Assembly: GCF_013282625.1 (NCBI RefSeq)
Contig: NZ_CP054020.1
Span: 2,294,001 to 2,358,000, forward strand
DNA length: 64,000 nt
Direction of reading: 5' to 3'
Source of the DNA: Thiomicrorhabdus xiamenensis
GTDB taxonomy: Bacteria; Pseudomonadota; Gammaproteobacteria; Thiomicrospirales; Thiomicrospiraceae
The number at the start of each line of letters is the position of its first letter. Position 1 is the first letter of the stretch. The position numbers and the translations under genes were made by a program. Below, one piece after another: positions 1-8,007 of this stretch. The notes beneath the pieces are model-generated. The model worked only from the letters and a program-made list of their open reading frames with translations. It was not told the origin of the DNA and did no database searches.

Positions 1-1224
1 CAACAATGCTGGTAGCTGCGAACGCAGCGCTTCGGTTCCCACCGGCTGATAAGCGATCGGCAGACCGAAGAAACCGGCGAAACCGATCGTTTCGATGCGA
101 GGATCCTGCGCTTCCAGAGCACGACGAATCACCTCGGAACGCACATCGATACAGAAAGCCGCCTGTAGTTTCGGCTGGGTTTGCTGTTTTTGAGCGTTCT
201 GCTGATCCGCCTGCTCCAACTGTTGACGTAATGCCGACTGATACGCGATTTCCGCCGCTCTCTGCCAGATCCAGCCTTTTGCCTGCGCCGCTTTATGTGT
301 CTCAATCAATTCCGGGAGAATATTCATCTGATGACGCCACATCACTTTCAGTTCATTAAATACGGAACGATCGTGAAATTTCTGGTGACGCCAAAGTACG
401 CGTTCCCAAGCGATACGGATCGCCAACAGATCGAGCATCAGATTGTTTTCCACTCCGTCGAGACGATCCTGCCAACGCAGATAGGCAACCCAGGATGCCC
501 AACCGTTAATATCCAGCAGCAAAGCGTGCGCGTAATCCTCCAGACTTTCGTCGGTCACACGCAACACCGTCAGCGCTTCGGCAAGAAGCTCTTCGGCCGT
601 GTCCGGCAGACTCATAAACTGCTCGGTCAGACCGTCTTCGGCCATCAGAATCTCAATCCCTTTATCCTGACGGGTCGTCGCCAGCCATTCGCTGTACAGC
701 CCCTGATAAGTTTCGGCATAGGACGCCGTGTGCTCGCGATAACGGAAAAAGTCGGCGCAGAACTGGCTGATCTGATGGGTAATCTCGTCACGCCACGCCA
801 TCTTGTATTTACGATCACGACCACTATCAACAAAGTCACTGATATTGTGCCAATGCGTATGCTCGTCGTCCTCAATCAGAAAGCGTTCGAGGTTTTCAAT
901 CGTATAGTCTGCACCGGACTCTTCTATCGCCTGCTTTAGATGCTGCGGAGAAACCATCTCCATCCAAACTTCCTGGAAGTAGGATTTCGGCATTAAGCAC
1001 TGCGCCTGACTCAAGGCCGTCAATTTAGCGGAAACCTCAGTAAAGTGCTGCTCTCGCATCTCCCACCAAGGATTAACCGCAACCAACTCGTCCAGCGGCC
1101 AAGTCGGTGCAACTTTGCTACACGCAGATTTAAGCTTTTCCCTCTGTCCTGCTGATAAATCCGGAATCAGCGGGCGGGCTTGCGCCTCCCCATAAGAGGT
1201 CGGCGATTTATTCATCGCTGTCAT
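1..1224 (-). CDS. dabA: DabA, inorganic carbon pump subunit (5' part only)
   Basis: The first 408 codons are present; the 3' end lies beyond the left edge. DabA (DUF2309/UPF0753) is the cytoplasmic, beta-carbonic-anhydrase-like partner of DabB in the DAB complex, which uses membrane energy to hydrate CO2 to HCO3- vectorially. The N-terminus carries the family signature PLDELVAVNPWW. The FCIDVRSE motif supplies a zinc-ligand Cys (residue 358) and catalytic Asp (360), matching the Cys351/Asp353 pair described in Halothiobacillus. The remaining zinc ligands are expected in the missing part. The ATG overlaps the dabB stop (TAATG), so the two are translationally coupled. Confidence 0.93.
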   Translation of the reverse strand, partial: MTAMNKSPTSYGEAQARPLIPDLSAGQREKLKSACSKVAPTWPLDELVAVNPWWEMREQHFTEVSAKLTALSQAQCLMPKSYFQEVWMEMVSPQHLKQAIEESGADYTIENLERFLIEDDEHTHWHNISDFVDSGRDRKYKMAWRDEITHQISQFCADFFRYREHTASYAETYQGLYSEWLATTRQDKGIEILMAEDGLTEQFMSLPDTAEELLAEALTVLRVTDESLEDYAHALLLDINGWASWVAYLRWQDRLDGVENNLMLDLLAIRIAWERVLWRHQKFHDRSVFNELKVMWRHQMNILPELIETHKAAQAKGWIWQRAAEIAYQSALRQQLEQADQQNAQKQQTQPKLQAAFCIDVRSEVIRRALEAQDPRIETIGFAGFFGLPIAYQPVGTEALRSQLPALL

Positions 1225-2780
1225 TAGTGATATAACTCCTCTTTAGGAACCTGTAACTTTTTGGGCTTAAAACGCACCGGTAAACGAGTCGGGTAAATAC
1301 GCAAATTCAAACGCGTCACCAACTCATCAAGATAAAAACCGGCGTAAAATGCGCGGCGAACTTTCGCCATCCACGGCAAATGCTGGTAGTAGCGCAACAG
1401 AATGTACCCCGCCATAAACAGCATCAACAGGAAAGCGATCCATAGATCCCCGGCCCAGCCGACACTGGTCGGCAGATTTTCGACAAAGAAACTCAAGCTC
1501 GATTTCTGAATGCTATAAACAATCAACAGGAATGCCGCCAAACCGATAATTTCCGGCAAACCGGCCGTCCAGCTGCGACCGCGACGCTCAGCGACCAGCA
1601 GCGTCAGAGCAATGGCAAACAGTAACCACGGGCTATAAGGCTCCGGAACCTGCATCGCGACAGCCAAACCAGCAACCAAGCCGATTGAAATCAGTCCGGC
1701 GATCGTCCAGTCTTTTGCCTTTGGTGTTTCCGACTGCGCCAAACGACGTTTCATGCTCGCTTCCACCTCGGAACCGGAGTTCAGGAAGGCATAGGCCTTG
1801 TAGCAAGAGTGCGCAATCAAGTGCAGCAACGCCAATTCAAATAAGCCCAGAGCACACTCAACCATCATCAAACCCATCTGCGACATGGTTGACCAGGCCA
1901 GACGCACCTTGACCGACGCGCGCGTCATCATGACCAATGCAGCCAGTACCGTAGTGATGCCACCGACAATCAACAGCATCCACTGGGCAACATCGGACAT
2001 AACAATCAGCGGCGCAAAGACAATCAGCAGGTAACCGCCAAGGTTAATAATCCCGGCATGTAACAGTGCGGAAACCGGGGTCGGCGCTTCGACGACCTGA
2101 ATCAACCAGCCGTGCAAAGGCAATTGCGCACATTTAATCAAAGCGGCTAAAGCCAACAGGAGCGCAGCAAATTTATCCCAGTTACTCAAAACATCCGCAG
2201 CCTGTACATTGCTGTAAATCTCGCTGATAAACCAGGTATCGTGCTCGTAGTACAAAATCAATACCGCGCCGAGCAAACACGCCTCGGCAATGCGCGCGAA
2301 GATATACTTCTTATAAGCGGCCAGCACCGCTCTCTGACGGTTCGGATAAAAGATCAGCAGTCGATGCAGACTCAAGGTGATCGCCAGCCAGCCGAACGCC
2401 AGAACCAGCATATGGTTGGTGGTAATAACGATCGCCACACTGCCCAAGGTCACCAGAAGCCAGCGCAGATAGCGCTTCTCGTCTTCGGAATTCCCGGACA
2501 TGTAGCTGCGCGAATAACCGATATTGATGAAACCGATAAACGTCACCAGACCGAGCACAATCAGACTTGCATCGGACGCTACGGTCCAGCGGCGATCGTC
2601 GCTCAGCGAGACCCAGTCAAACGAGATGGCGATTCCCAGAAACACCGCCAGCATAAAACCGACAAGGGTAACCCCTCTGGCCAGACCCCAGCTAGCTCTT
2701 CGCTCATTGGTGATCGCCGCCACAAATAAACTTAACGGGATAAACCATGGCATTAAGGTGCCAATCCACTGCATGCTCAT
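1224..2780 (-). CDS. dabB: DabB, membrane subunit of the inorganic carbon pump
   Basis: This 518-residue polytopic membrane protein belongs to the proton-conducting NADH-dehydrogenase ND5/Mrp-like family. It has hydrophobic helices throughout and the family region around HGWLIQVVEAPTPVSALLHAG, which contains the functional His, Lys and Glu positions of these proton channels. In DAB systems DabB supplies cation-driven energy to DabA so that CO2 hydration runs one way. It lies immediately upstream of dabA with overlapping stop and start codons. The start is preceded by an AAGGAG-type ribosome site. Its position beside the carboxysome operon fits a role in building the cytoplasmic HCO3- pool. 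Confidence 0.94.
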   Translation of the reverse strand: MSMQWIGTLMPWFIPLSLFVAAITNERRASWGLARGVTLVGFMLAVFLGIAISFDWVSLSDDRRWTVASDASLIVLGLVTFIGFINIGYSRSYMSGNSEDEKRYLRWLLVTLGSVAIVITTNHMLVLAFGWLAITLSLHRLLIFYPNRQRAVLAAYKKYIFARIAEACLLGAVLILYYEHDTWFISEIYSNVQAADVLSNWDKFAALLLALAALIKCAQLPLHGWLIQVVEAPTPVSALLHAGIINLGGYLLIVFAPLIVMSDVAQWMLLIVGGITTVLAALVMMTRASVKVRLAWSTMSQMGLMMVECALGLFELALLHLIAHSCYKAYAFLNSGSEVEASMKRRLAQSETPKAKDWTIAGLISIGLVAGLAVAMQVPEPYSPWLLFAIALTLLVAERRGRSWTAGLPEIIGLAAFLLIVYSIQKSSLSFFVENLPTSVGWAGDLWIAFLLMLFMAGYILLRYYQHLPWMAKVRRAFYAGFYLDELVTRLNLRIYPTRLPVRFKPKKLQVPKEELYH

Positions 2781-3042
2781 AGCGAACTCCTTTCAGTTGA
2801 AATTGGTTATATGACACAAATGTCATTTGAATTTCCGAACCGCAAATCGGCCGGACATAAGTTTGATTTCAATATTAAAAGAAGTCGTTATTGATGAAAA
2901 ATTGGGAAATCGAATGCAACCCATAGACTCTATCAAATGATTGGCTGGCGCGGGTTTGAGCACCTAAAAGAGGCAGACAGGAGGTGTTCTCCGAGCAGAG
3001 CGGTACCTTTTACAGGAATGCTCCTTCGCCGTCGGATAATTT
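2781..3042 (-). promoter_or_regulatory. dabBA upstream region with a perfect dyad
   Basis: No gene is seen here. The stretch separates dabB from the lysR terminator and must hold the dab promoter if the pump is transcribed separately. A perfect inverted repeat, ATGACA-CAAA-TGTCAT, lies at 2811-2826, about 30 bases before the dabB start, and is a candidate operator. An imperfect stem GAGCACCT/AGGTGTTC lies near 2957-2990. No convincing -35/-10 pair was identified by eye. Confidence 0.4.
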
Positions 3043-3079
3043 AAAAAAAGGTACGCGATCCGCCGTCTGGACCGGTACC
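3043..3079 (-). terminator. Rho-independent terminator after lysR
   Basis: Read on the minus strand, an 11-bp stem (GGTAC plus CGGTCC pairing GGATCG plus GTACC, one bulged C, one G-U pair) with a 7-nt loop is followed directly by seven Ts. It lies 39 bases after the lysR stop, so the PII-like/rdgB/csoS1D/lysR unit should end here and dabBA should have its own promoter. Confidence 0.75.
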
Positions 3080-3118
3080 CAAAAGGATGGATTTTGACCG
3101 TTTGTACGCAGCGCCGGA

Positions 3119-4087
3119 TTACAAAACCCGACTCATGGCTTCCTGCTCGAGTTGAATATAGTTACGGCCCTCTTCTTGAAGAAATTCGAGGAATTCCGAT
3201 GCCAGCAGCGAAAGCTCCTTTCCGGACGGATAAACGATATTCCACTGCTTCTGAATCGGAAAGCCTTCAACGTCCAGTTCGACAACCGGACCTTCACGAT
3301 CCTCGAGATAAAGTGCATGTCGCGAAACGCAGGCAACGCCCAACTCGCCGACTACGCAATGTTTGATCGCCTCATTGGTATTCAGCGTCAGTCGTTCATT
3401 CACTGCCAGCTCTTTTTCCGCGAACACTTTCTCAATCGCCCGACGAATCCCGGAGCCCTCTTCACGCATAATGAACGGCTCCTTCGCCAGACGTTTCAGG
3501 CTGACCCTCTTACCGACCAGCGGGTTATTGCGGTTCGCAATAATGACCAATGGATTCGGCGCAAACGGCAAAACTTCCAGATCCTGACTGTTATTTGGAA
3601 TCTGCCCGAGAATATACAGATCATCCATATTGTGATCGATACGCTTATGCAGGGTTTCACGATTACAGATCGTCAGATCAAGATCGATATCGGGATATTT
3701 CTTACAGAATTTGCCCAGCGCGATCGGAATAAAGTACTTCGCCGTCGAGATAACCGCGACGCGCAGCTGCCCTCGCTTCATACCGCGAAAATCGTCCAGC
3801 ATGATCTCCAGGTTGGAGAAATGGTTTATGACCTCGCGACAACTGCAGGCAACCTGTTCGCCGACCTCGGTCAGATAGATATTTCGCCCGATCAGTTCGT
3901 ATAAAGGCATATCGATGGCTTCGGCCAGACTTTTTACCTGTGCCGAAACCGTCGGTTGAGTCAGATGCAGCTCTTCGGCTGCACGGGTAAAGCTCAAATT
4001 ACGTGCAACCGATTCAAACACCTGAATCTGGCGTAGAGTCGCATGCCTGATTAAAAAGTTTTTCTGTACAGGAAGGTGATCATTCAT
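3119..4087 (-). CDS. LysR-type regulator of the CO2-concentrating genes
   Basis: This 322-residue LysR-family regulator has an N-terminal winged helix-turn-helix near residues 15-75 (RHATLRQIQVFESVARNLSF, then AAEELHLTQPTVS). A type 2 periplasmic-binding-like effector domain follows. It resembles CbbR/CcmR proteins that sense Calvin-cycle metabolites. It is the last gene of a run with the PII-like gene, rdgB and csoS1D, 12 bases after csoS1D, and sits just upstream of dabBA. The location suggests control of dabBA and/or the carboxysome operon; which one cannot be told from sequence. Confidence 0.85.
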   Translation of the reverse strand: MNDHLPVQKNFLIRHATLRQIQVFESVARNLSFTRAAEELHLTQPTVSAQVKSLAEAIDMPLYELIGRNIYLTEVGEQVACSCREVINHFSNLEIMLDDFRGMKRGQLRVAVISTAKYFIPIALGKFCKKYPDIDLDLTICNRETLHKRIDHNMDDLYILGQIPNNSQDLEVLPFAPNPLVIIANRNNPLVGKRVSLKRLAKEPFIMREEGSGIRRAIEKVFAEKELAVNERLTLNTNEAIKHCVVGELGVACVSRHALYLEDREGPVVELDVEGFPIQKQWNIVYPSGKELSLLASEFLEFLQEEGRNYIQLEQEAMSRVL

Positions 4088-4099
4088 AGTAAAAACCCT

Positions 4100-4726
4100 T
4101 TATTTCGCATGCCCACGGCACGTTAATTTAGACAAAGCATCATTCGCCGCTCTTGCCGCTTCATTAATATCTTCTTCCTTACCGCACATCAGCAGTCGAC
4201 CGTAAGCGCCGACCGCGCGTGCTTCAACCAGCGTCACATTCGCCGCCTTTTCCGCCTCATTCGCCGCATAAATAATATAGCCGGCCGGTTCAGTCTCCAT
4301 AATGAACATACTTTGCCCAGGCAGAATCATCGAGCCCTTGCGGTTGTCGCGGTTGATCAGGGTCGCATGGTCTGCAGTGACCCCTCTGATCACTTCGCTC
4401 CACATGACGACACACTGCTGACGGTCATACTCATGGGTATTAAGATGCTTCAGCATGTGCTTTCCGCTCTCGAGAACGTCGCTCTGATCACGGTGGTGAA
4501 TTACCGTCGATCCGTAGGCCCTTTCAACAATCTGCTGGGCCAGACGTACGTTCGACGCCTTAAGTGCTATGTCCGACAGACGGTGCACCGCCATACCGGG
4601 AGCGACCTCAACCCACAGACAGGAGTCGCCCGGAATCGGCAGGAATCCCATTGACGCCGTCGCCATATAAGAGGCGAGCTGCGGCTGCAGAGAATCCAAA
4701 AACACATAGGTTCTCAATTCAATCAT
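4100..4726 (-). CDS. csoS1D: CsoS1D, tandem-BMC carboxysome shell trimer
   Basis: This 208-residue protein with two bacterial microcompartment domains in tandem matches CsoS1D closely ([19 protein letters not shown] early, then [20 protein letters not shown] and [12 protein letters not shown] in the second domain). CsoS1D forms pseudohexameric trimers that stack face to face and have a large, gated central pore, thought to pass RuBP and 3-PGA through the alpha-carboxysome shell. It lacks the long N-terminal extension seen in marine cyanobacterial forms. The start overlaps the rdgB stop by an ATGA junction. It is encoded outside the main cso operon, downstream of its terminator. Confidence 0.93.
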   Translation of the reverse strand: MIELRTYVFLDSLQPQLASYMATASMGFLPIPGDSCLWVEVAPGMAVHRLSDIALKASNVRLAQQIVERAYGSTVIHHRDQSDVLESGKHMLKHLNTHEYDRQQCVVMWSEVIRGVTADHATLINRDNRKGSMILPGQSMFIMETEPAGYIIYAANEAEKAANVTLVEARAVGAYGRLLMCGKEEDINEAARAANDALSKLTCRGHAK

Positions 4727-5337
4727 TGCTCAGTCCTCTTTCCCAACTGCTCCATTACGGAGAGTACGGCTTGTGCACGGTGGCTTATCTTGTTTTTCAC
4801 GTCAAACGGAATCTCGGAGACCGTTTTTACTAATTTGGGGATCCACATAATATCGTCGTAACCGATCCCTTGACCGGTTCTTCTTTCCATTAAAATTTCG
4901 CCATGCCACTGTCCGATACCGATAACCGGCATCGGATCTTCGGCATGTTCAACATATACCGCCACACAGCAATAGCGTGCCTGGCGCTGTGAATAAGGGC
5001 GTTGACCCAAATCCACCAATACTTTTTGTAAATTCTCTTCGTCGCTGCTTTTACCGCTCGCGTCGTTGGCACCGGCCGCATAGCGTGCCGAATAAATCCC
5101 CGGCTTTCCGCCCAGTGCGTCAACCTCGAGTCCGGAATCATCCGCCAGAGCAGGGAGACCGGTCATACGGCTGGCGAAACGCGCTTTCTTAAGCGCGTTT
5201 TCGACAAAACTCAAACCGTCTTCTTCAACTTCATCCTTGAAAAAGTCGGTTTGAAGTTTGACTCTGAAACCGGCCTGTTTTAATAACGGCTCAATTTCAG
5301 CGACCTTGTATGGATTGCCGGTTGCTAAAACAATCAT
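4723..5337 (-). CDS. rdgB: RdgB/HAM1-family (d)ITP/XTP pyrophosphatase
   Basis: This 204-residue nucleoside-triphosphate pyrophosphatase of the Ham1 family hydrolyses non-canonical purine nucleotides (dITP, XTP) to monophosphates. Family motifs are visible: the N-terminal [12 protein letters not shown], the acidic [15 protein letters not shown], and [20 protein letters not shown]. The length is typical. It overlaps csoS1D and lies 4 bases after the PII-like gene. HAM1 genes recur near proteobacterial alpha-carboxysome loci, so a link to carboxysome or RuBP-pathway nucleotide housekeeping is possible, but no such role is shown by the sequence. Confidence 0.88.
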   Translation of the reverse strand: MIVLATGNPYKVAEIEPLLKQAGFRVKLQTDFFKDEVEEDGLSFVENALKKARFASRMTGLPALADDSGLEVDALGGKPGIYSARYAAGANDASGKSSDEENLQKVLVDLGQRPYSQRQARYCCVAVYVEHAEDPMPVIGIGQWHGEILMERRTGQGIGYDDIMWIPKLVKTVSEIPFDVKNKISHRAQAVLSVMEQLGKRTEQ

Positions 5338-5341
5338 TCTC

Positions 5342-5749
5342 CTACCCGCGTCCGTTCGGTACCACCAACTGCTCTTTGGCTGAAAACATCATCACCGGAA
5401 AATCGTCATCGGAAATCTGTTTCATCTTCTGTTTCAGCGTCAGTTGTTCGTTCTGATTCACCTTGAGCATAAACATAATGCTTCTGCCCGAGCCTTGCTT
5501 TTTGATCGCTTCGAACTCCGGGCCCGGATCACCGTGCACGTCGCAAACGGTAAAGGAACCCAACCCGAGTTTTTTCAAAGCTACCGAGATCTTGCCCTCC
5601 ATCAGACGGTTGGCAAGAATCTGAATCATATCTCCGGGTCTGGAAGGCTGCAGATTATCCGCCTGAGTCATTGACGAAGCTGTCGCTCGATCAACACTCG
5701 AATTAAAACTCCACATTTCCCCATCGTAATTATCTTCTATCCACTTCAT
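5342..5749 (-). CDS. Probable carboxysome-associated PII-like protein (CPII)
   Basis: This small 135-residue protein has a central stretch, roughly residues 40-110, that reads like a PII ferredoxin-like fold (RLMEGKISVALKKLGLGSFT, VCDVHGD, then SIMFMLKV). CPII proteins encoded near proteobacterial alpha-carboxysomes bind ADP/AMP and bicarbonate and are proposed sensors of inorganic carbon state. The N-terminal 35 residues look unstructured and are longer than in classical GlnB. It leads a run with rdgB, csoS1D and lysR. The assignment rests on weak motif resemblance plus context; it could be an unrelated carboxysome-locus protein. Confidence 0.6.
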   Translation of the reverse strand: MKWIEDNYDGEMWSFNSSVDRATASSMTQADNLQPSRPGDMIQILANRLMEGKISVALKKLGLGSFTVCDVHGDPGPEFEAIKKQGSGRSIMFMLKVNQNEQLTLKQKMKQISDDDFPVMMFSAKEQLVVPNGRG

Positions 5750-5965
5750 ACCAAATCCTACTTTCGCTAATACCGTCTATAAACAGTTGTCTATGTTTAA
5801 CCAAGGTAGCGACTCTTCAGTTCGCGAAATCTATCCTATTGAATTATCTACAATTATAAAAATTGAAGATTCCTCTCCAGTGCATAGACCCGAGTCAATG
5901 AATACAAATTCAGGAATAAACGGATGCCTCTTCAATCAAGAAGCGTGCGCGCTGTTTGAGGTAGG
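5750..5965 (-). promoter_or_regulatory. Upstream region of the PII-like/rdgB/csoS1D/lysR unit
   Basis: There is no credible gene between the carboxysome operon terminator and the PII-like start. The stretch is AT-rich and holds a TATAAT on the minus strand near 5852-5857, without a clear -35 box at standard spacing. It is the likely promoter of the downstream unit. Confidence 0.35.
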
Positions 5966-5992
5966 AAAAAGGGGTAGAACCGGCACTACCCC
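5966..5992 (-). terminator. Terminator of the carboxysome operon
   Basis: Read on the minus strand, the stem GGGGTAG/CTACCCC with an 8-nt loop is followed by five Ts. It lies about 165 bases beyond the mcdB stop and is the first plausible transcription end after the cso operon. Confidence 0.7.
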
Positions 5993-6158
5993 AAGCGGAA
6001 TCGTCAAATCAGTTAGAGGTAAGCTTTTGGAGGTTGCCTGCAATGCAGACCTTGGATCAGTCAACCAAAAACCCGTTAAAGAGGTCAAAACCTATTTGAC
6101 GTTCCCAGACAAAGACCATCCGGTTAATCCGCCCGCAAAACGGGCGGGGGTATATCGC
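5993..6158 (-). other. Trailer after mcdB with a GC-rich hairpin; no gene seen
   Basis: This is where a partner mcdA might be expected, but no ParA-like reading frame or remnant is recognisable on either strand. A GC-rich hairpin, CCGCCCG-CAAAA-CGGGCGG, lies at 6128-6146, shortly after the mcdB stop, without a T-run. It could protect the 3' end of the long message. A 17-base string at 6073-6089 is identical to the leader just upstream of the second cbbL (32653-32669). Confidence 0.4.
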
Positions 6159-6383
6159 TTAATCAGGCCAAACTCTGTTTCGGGGCATCATTTTGATCTG
6201 ATCAGCAATATGCTGTGATGCCGTTTCAGATTTGCTGCTTGCAGCTGAAACGGCGCCAGAAGTCGACTTGCTCGCTGGCTTGCGAGCCGTTGACTTACGA
6301 CTTGCGGTTGTCGTCTTACTCGCGGTCGCCTTGGTCGCAGTGCTTTGCGTCGCAGGCGTTTTTGAATTCTGTTCAGTGCTCAT
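6159..6383 (-). CDS. mcdB: Carboxysome positioning adaptor McdB (alpha type)
   Basis: This is a 74-residue, low-complexity protein rich in Ala, Thr, Ser and Lys that looks fully disordered apart from the end (HIADQIKMMPRNRVWPD). Alpha-type McdB proteins are small and disordered and share an invariant C-terminal tryptophan, present here as RVWPD. McdB binds the carboxysome and stimulates the ParA-type ATPase McdA, so that carboxysomes are spread over the nucleoid. It is the last gene of the cso operon, with an ATGA overlap to acRAF. No mcdA is visible in the window. The assignment rests on composition, C-terminal motif and position rather than alignment. Confidence 0.72.
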   Translation of the reverse strand: MSTEQNSKTPATQSTATKATASKTTTASRKSTARKPASKSTSGAVSAASSKSETASQHIADQIKMMPRNRVWPD

Positions 6384-6658
6384 GCCTGTGCTCCTTCGAT
6401 AAGACTACCGGTGACACGATGGAAACCGTCATCAATCCCTTTTGCCAGGGCAAAATCCACATCGTCAAGCTCATTGGCCTGTGAGTAGATAATCACCGAG
6501 ACATGCTCTCTCCCGAAACTGATATTCGGGTGATGTTCGAGTTGATCCGCCTGTTCTGCAAGTTCATCCAAAAAACTGCGCAGTTTTTCAAAGTTGTCAA
6601 ATTCAAAACGTGCTTCCATGCTCGCGGGTTTCTGTTTCAGTTTCCATCGTTCATTCAT
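6380..6658 (-). CDS. acRAF, RuBisCO assembly factor of the PCD-like fold
   Basis: This 92-residue member of the pterin-4a-carbinolamine-dehydratase-like family (ARFEFDNFEKLRSFLDELAE, then HHPNISFGREHVSVIIYS) lacks the full catalytic motif of true dehydratases. In alpha-carboxysome loci this protein, acRAF, acts as a RuBisCO chaperone that promotes assembly of the large and small subunits. It overlaps both neighbours by 4 bases (the bacterioferritin-like gene upstream and mcdB downstream), so the three are translationally coupled. Confidence 0.88.
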   Translation of the reverse strand: MNERWKLKQKPASMEARFEFDNFEKLRSFLDELAEQADQLEHHPNISFGREHVSVIIYSQANELDDVDFALAKGIDDGFHRVTGSLIEGAQA

Positions 6659-7203
6659 ACAAAGCTCCTAGTTGGCTGATAAGCCTGTGTCATATTGTGG
6701 AAGTACTCTTCCAACCAAGACTGTACTCTCATCAACTGTGTATGCTCTTCTTCCAGTAATCGGCTAAAAAGTGCATGATCTTCATGAGCGCCAAAATTGG
6801 CGCAATACTGCGAAGCTTCAGAGTAAAGCTGAATCAGAGCAACTTCGCGCTCCTCACAACTTCTTAAAGCTTCAGCGATATTGGTCGCTGGACCGGCAGG
6901 ACGTAAAACACTTCCTGCCGGTAAAGCTCCCTGCGCAACCATTCGATCAGTGATCAGATTGGCGTGCTGGAACTCTTCATTTGCCAAGGTGACAAAACCT
7001 TCCGCAAAAGCGATTTCTTGACGGAATTTTGCCAACGAAGCCTGTGCGAGATAGTGCTGACCGGCGGAGAATTCAAGACTTAAAGCGCGTCCCAGATACC
7101 CTAGAATCTGACTGTTGGCAGAAACCGTCTGAGCCTGTGGTACTTGAGGATGAGCGCCTAGTCCCGGCATCACACTGCCCGGCATTCTAGAAGAATAATG
7201 CAT
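6655..7203 (-). CDS. Bacterioferritin-like protein of the carboxysome operon
   Basis: This 182-residue ferritin-like four-helix protein has conserved Glu/Gln/Tyr-containing helices (ALSLEFSAGQHYLAQA, ANEEFQHANLITDRM, CEEREVALIQLYSEA, LLEEEHTQLMRV). A roughly 30-residue Pro/Gly-rich N-terminal extension precedes the fold. Genes of this type recur between csoS1 and acRAF in proteobacterial cso operons. Their role is not established; iron or redox handling is inferred from the fold. The ribosome site reads GGAGG before the ATG. Confidence 0.85.
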   Translation of the reverse strand: MHYSSRMPGSVMPGLGAHPQVPQAQTVSANSQILGYLGRALSLEFSAGQHYLAQASLAKFRQEIAFAEGFVTLANEEFQHANLITDRMVAQGALPAGSVLRPAGPATNIAEALRSCEEREVALIQLYSEASQYCANFGAHEDHALFSRLLEEEHTQLMRVQSWLEEYFHNMTQAYQPTRSFV

Positions 7204-7228
7204 CTTTCCCTCCTAACTTCTTAAATGA

Positions 7229-7252
7229 GGGCTAACTTTGTAAGGTTAGCCC
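7229..7252 (-). other. Intercistronic hairpin after the third csoS1 gene
   Basis: A perfect 8-bp stem GGGCTAAC/GTTAGCCC with an 8-nt loop sits between csoS1B and the bacterioferritin-like gene. There is no T-run on either strand, so mRNA processing or 3' end protection is more likely than termination. Confidence 0.65.
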
Positions 7253-7276
7253 GGTGAGTCCGTTCAGCTCAGCGAA

Positions 7277-7582
7277 TTAGCTGCGGTCAGCGCCTGAGTT
7301 ACCGATCGTCAGAACCGGTTCAACTTCTTTGTGCGGACGTGCAATGATGTGCGCTGCTACCAGACCGTCACCAACGCGCTCACAAGCATCTGCACCGGCA
7401 CGAACCGCTGCGTTGACCGCACCTGTTTCACCACGAACCATAACCGTAACGTAACCGCCACCAACGAATTCGCGAGATACCAGGCGTACTTCTGCTGCTT
7501 TAGTCATCGCATCGGCCGCTTCAATCGCTGGAACCAGACCGCGTGTTTCAATCATGCCTAGGGCAATACCGTATTCACTCAT
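7277..7582 (-). CDS. csoS1B: CsoS1B, hexameric shell protein with C-terminal extension
   Basis: This 101-residue single-BMC-domain protein forms hexameric facets of the alpha-carboxysome shell. Apart from Glu for Asp at position 3 it is identical to its two upstream paralogues up to the VLT near residue 92, where the tail changes to a longer IGNSGADRS. This parallels CsoS1B of Halothiobacillus, which differs from CsoS1A and CsoS1C mainly by a C-terminal extension. It is the third csoS1 gene in transcription order, bounded on both sides by hairpins. Confidence 0.95.
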   Translation of the reverse strand: MSEYGIALGMIETRGLVPAIEAADAMTKAAEVRLVSREFVGGGYVTVMVRGETGAVNAAVRAGADACERVGDGLVAAHIIARPHKEVEPVLTIGNSGADRS

Positions 7583-7619
7583 AATGTTTCTCCTTTAAGG
7601 AATCTTTAATACTTGAGTT

Positions 7620-7656
7620 AATCGCGCCAAAGCCCATTATTGAGCTTTGCGCGATT
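7620..7656 (-). other. Intercistronic hairpin between the second and third csoS1 genes
   Basis: The stem AATCGCGC/GCGCGATT continues through one bulged base into AAAGC/GCTTT, giving 13 bp and a 10-nt loop. No T-run follows on the minus strand. It is likely a message stabiliser or processing site that tunes shell protein stoichiometry. Confidence 0.7.
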
Positions 7657-7661
7657 GAAAA

Positions 7662-7952
7662 TTATTTGCTTTCTACTGTTAGAACCGGCTCAACTTCTTT
7701 GTGCGGGCGTGCAATGATGTGCGCCGCTACCAGACCGTCACCAACGCGCTCACAAGCATCTGCACCGGCACGAACCGCTGCGTTTACCGCACCTGTCTCA
7801 CCGCGAACCATAACCGTAACGTAACCGCCACCGACGAACTCGCGAGATACCAGACGTACTTCTGCTGCTTTAGTCATCGCATCAGCCGCTTCAATCGCTG
7901 GAACCAAACCACGCGTTTCGATCATTCCTAGTGCAATACCGTAATCACTCAT
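7662..7952 (-). CDS. csoS1A: CsoS1A, hexameric carboxysome shell protein
   Basis: This 96-residue single-BMC-domain shell protein (GIALGMIETRGLVPAIEAAD, then SREFVGGGYVTVMVRGETGAV) tiles into hexagonal sheets with a small, positively lined pore that favours anions such as HCO3-. The encoded protein is identical to that of the preceding csoS1C gene, although the DNA differs at synonymous sites. The start is preceded by AAGGAG. It is the second of three tandem csoS1 copies. Confidence 0.96.
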   Translation of the reverse strand: MSDYGIALGMIETRGLVPAIEAADAMTKAAEVRLVSREFVGGGYVTVMVRGETGAVNAAVRAGADACERVGDGLVAAHIIARPHKEVEPVLTVESK

Positions 7953-8007
7953 AACTTTTCTCCTTAAAGGGATGTTTAATAACTTATTAGATTGTTTGGG
8001 TTAATCA

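Noticed and set aside
295-939. 214-codon plus-strand frame
   Set aside because: It lies antisense to dabA, whose own frame is continuous and carries the zinc-site motif.
3152-3904. 250-codon plus-strand frame
   Set aside because: It lies antisense to the lysR gene and has no motif or ribosome site.
5787-6218. 143-codon plus-strand frame opposite the mcdB trailer
   Set aside because: The composition is not protein-like, there is no ribosome site or recognisable motif, it runs through a terminator hairpin, and it overlaps the 3' end of mcdB.
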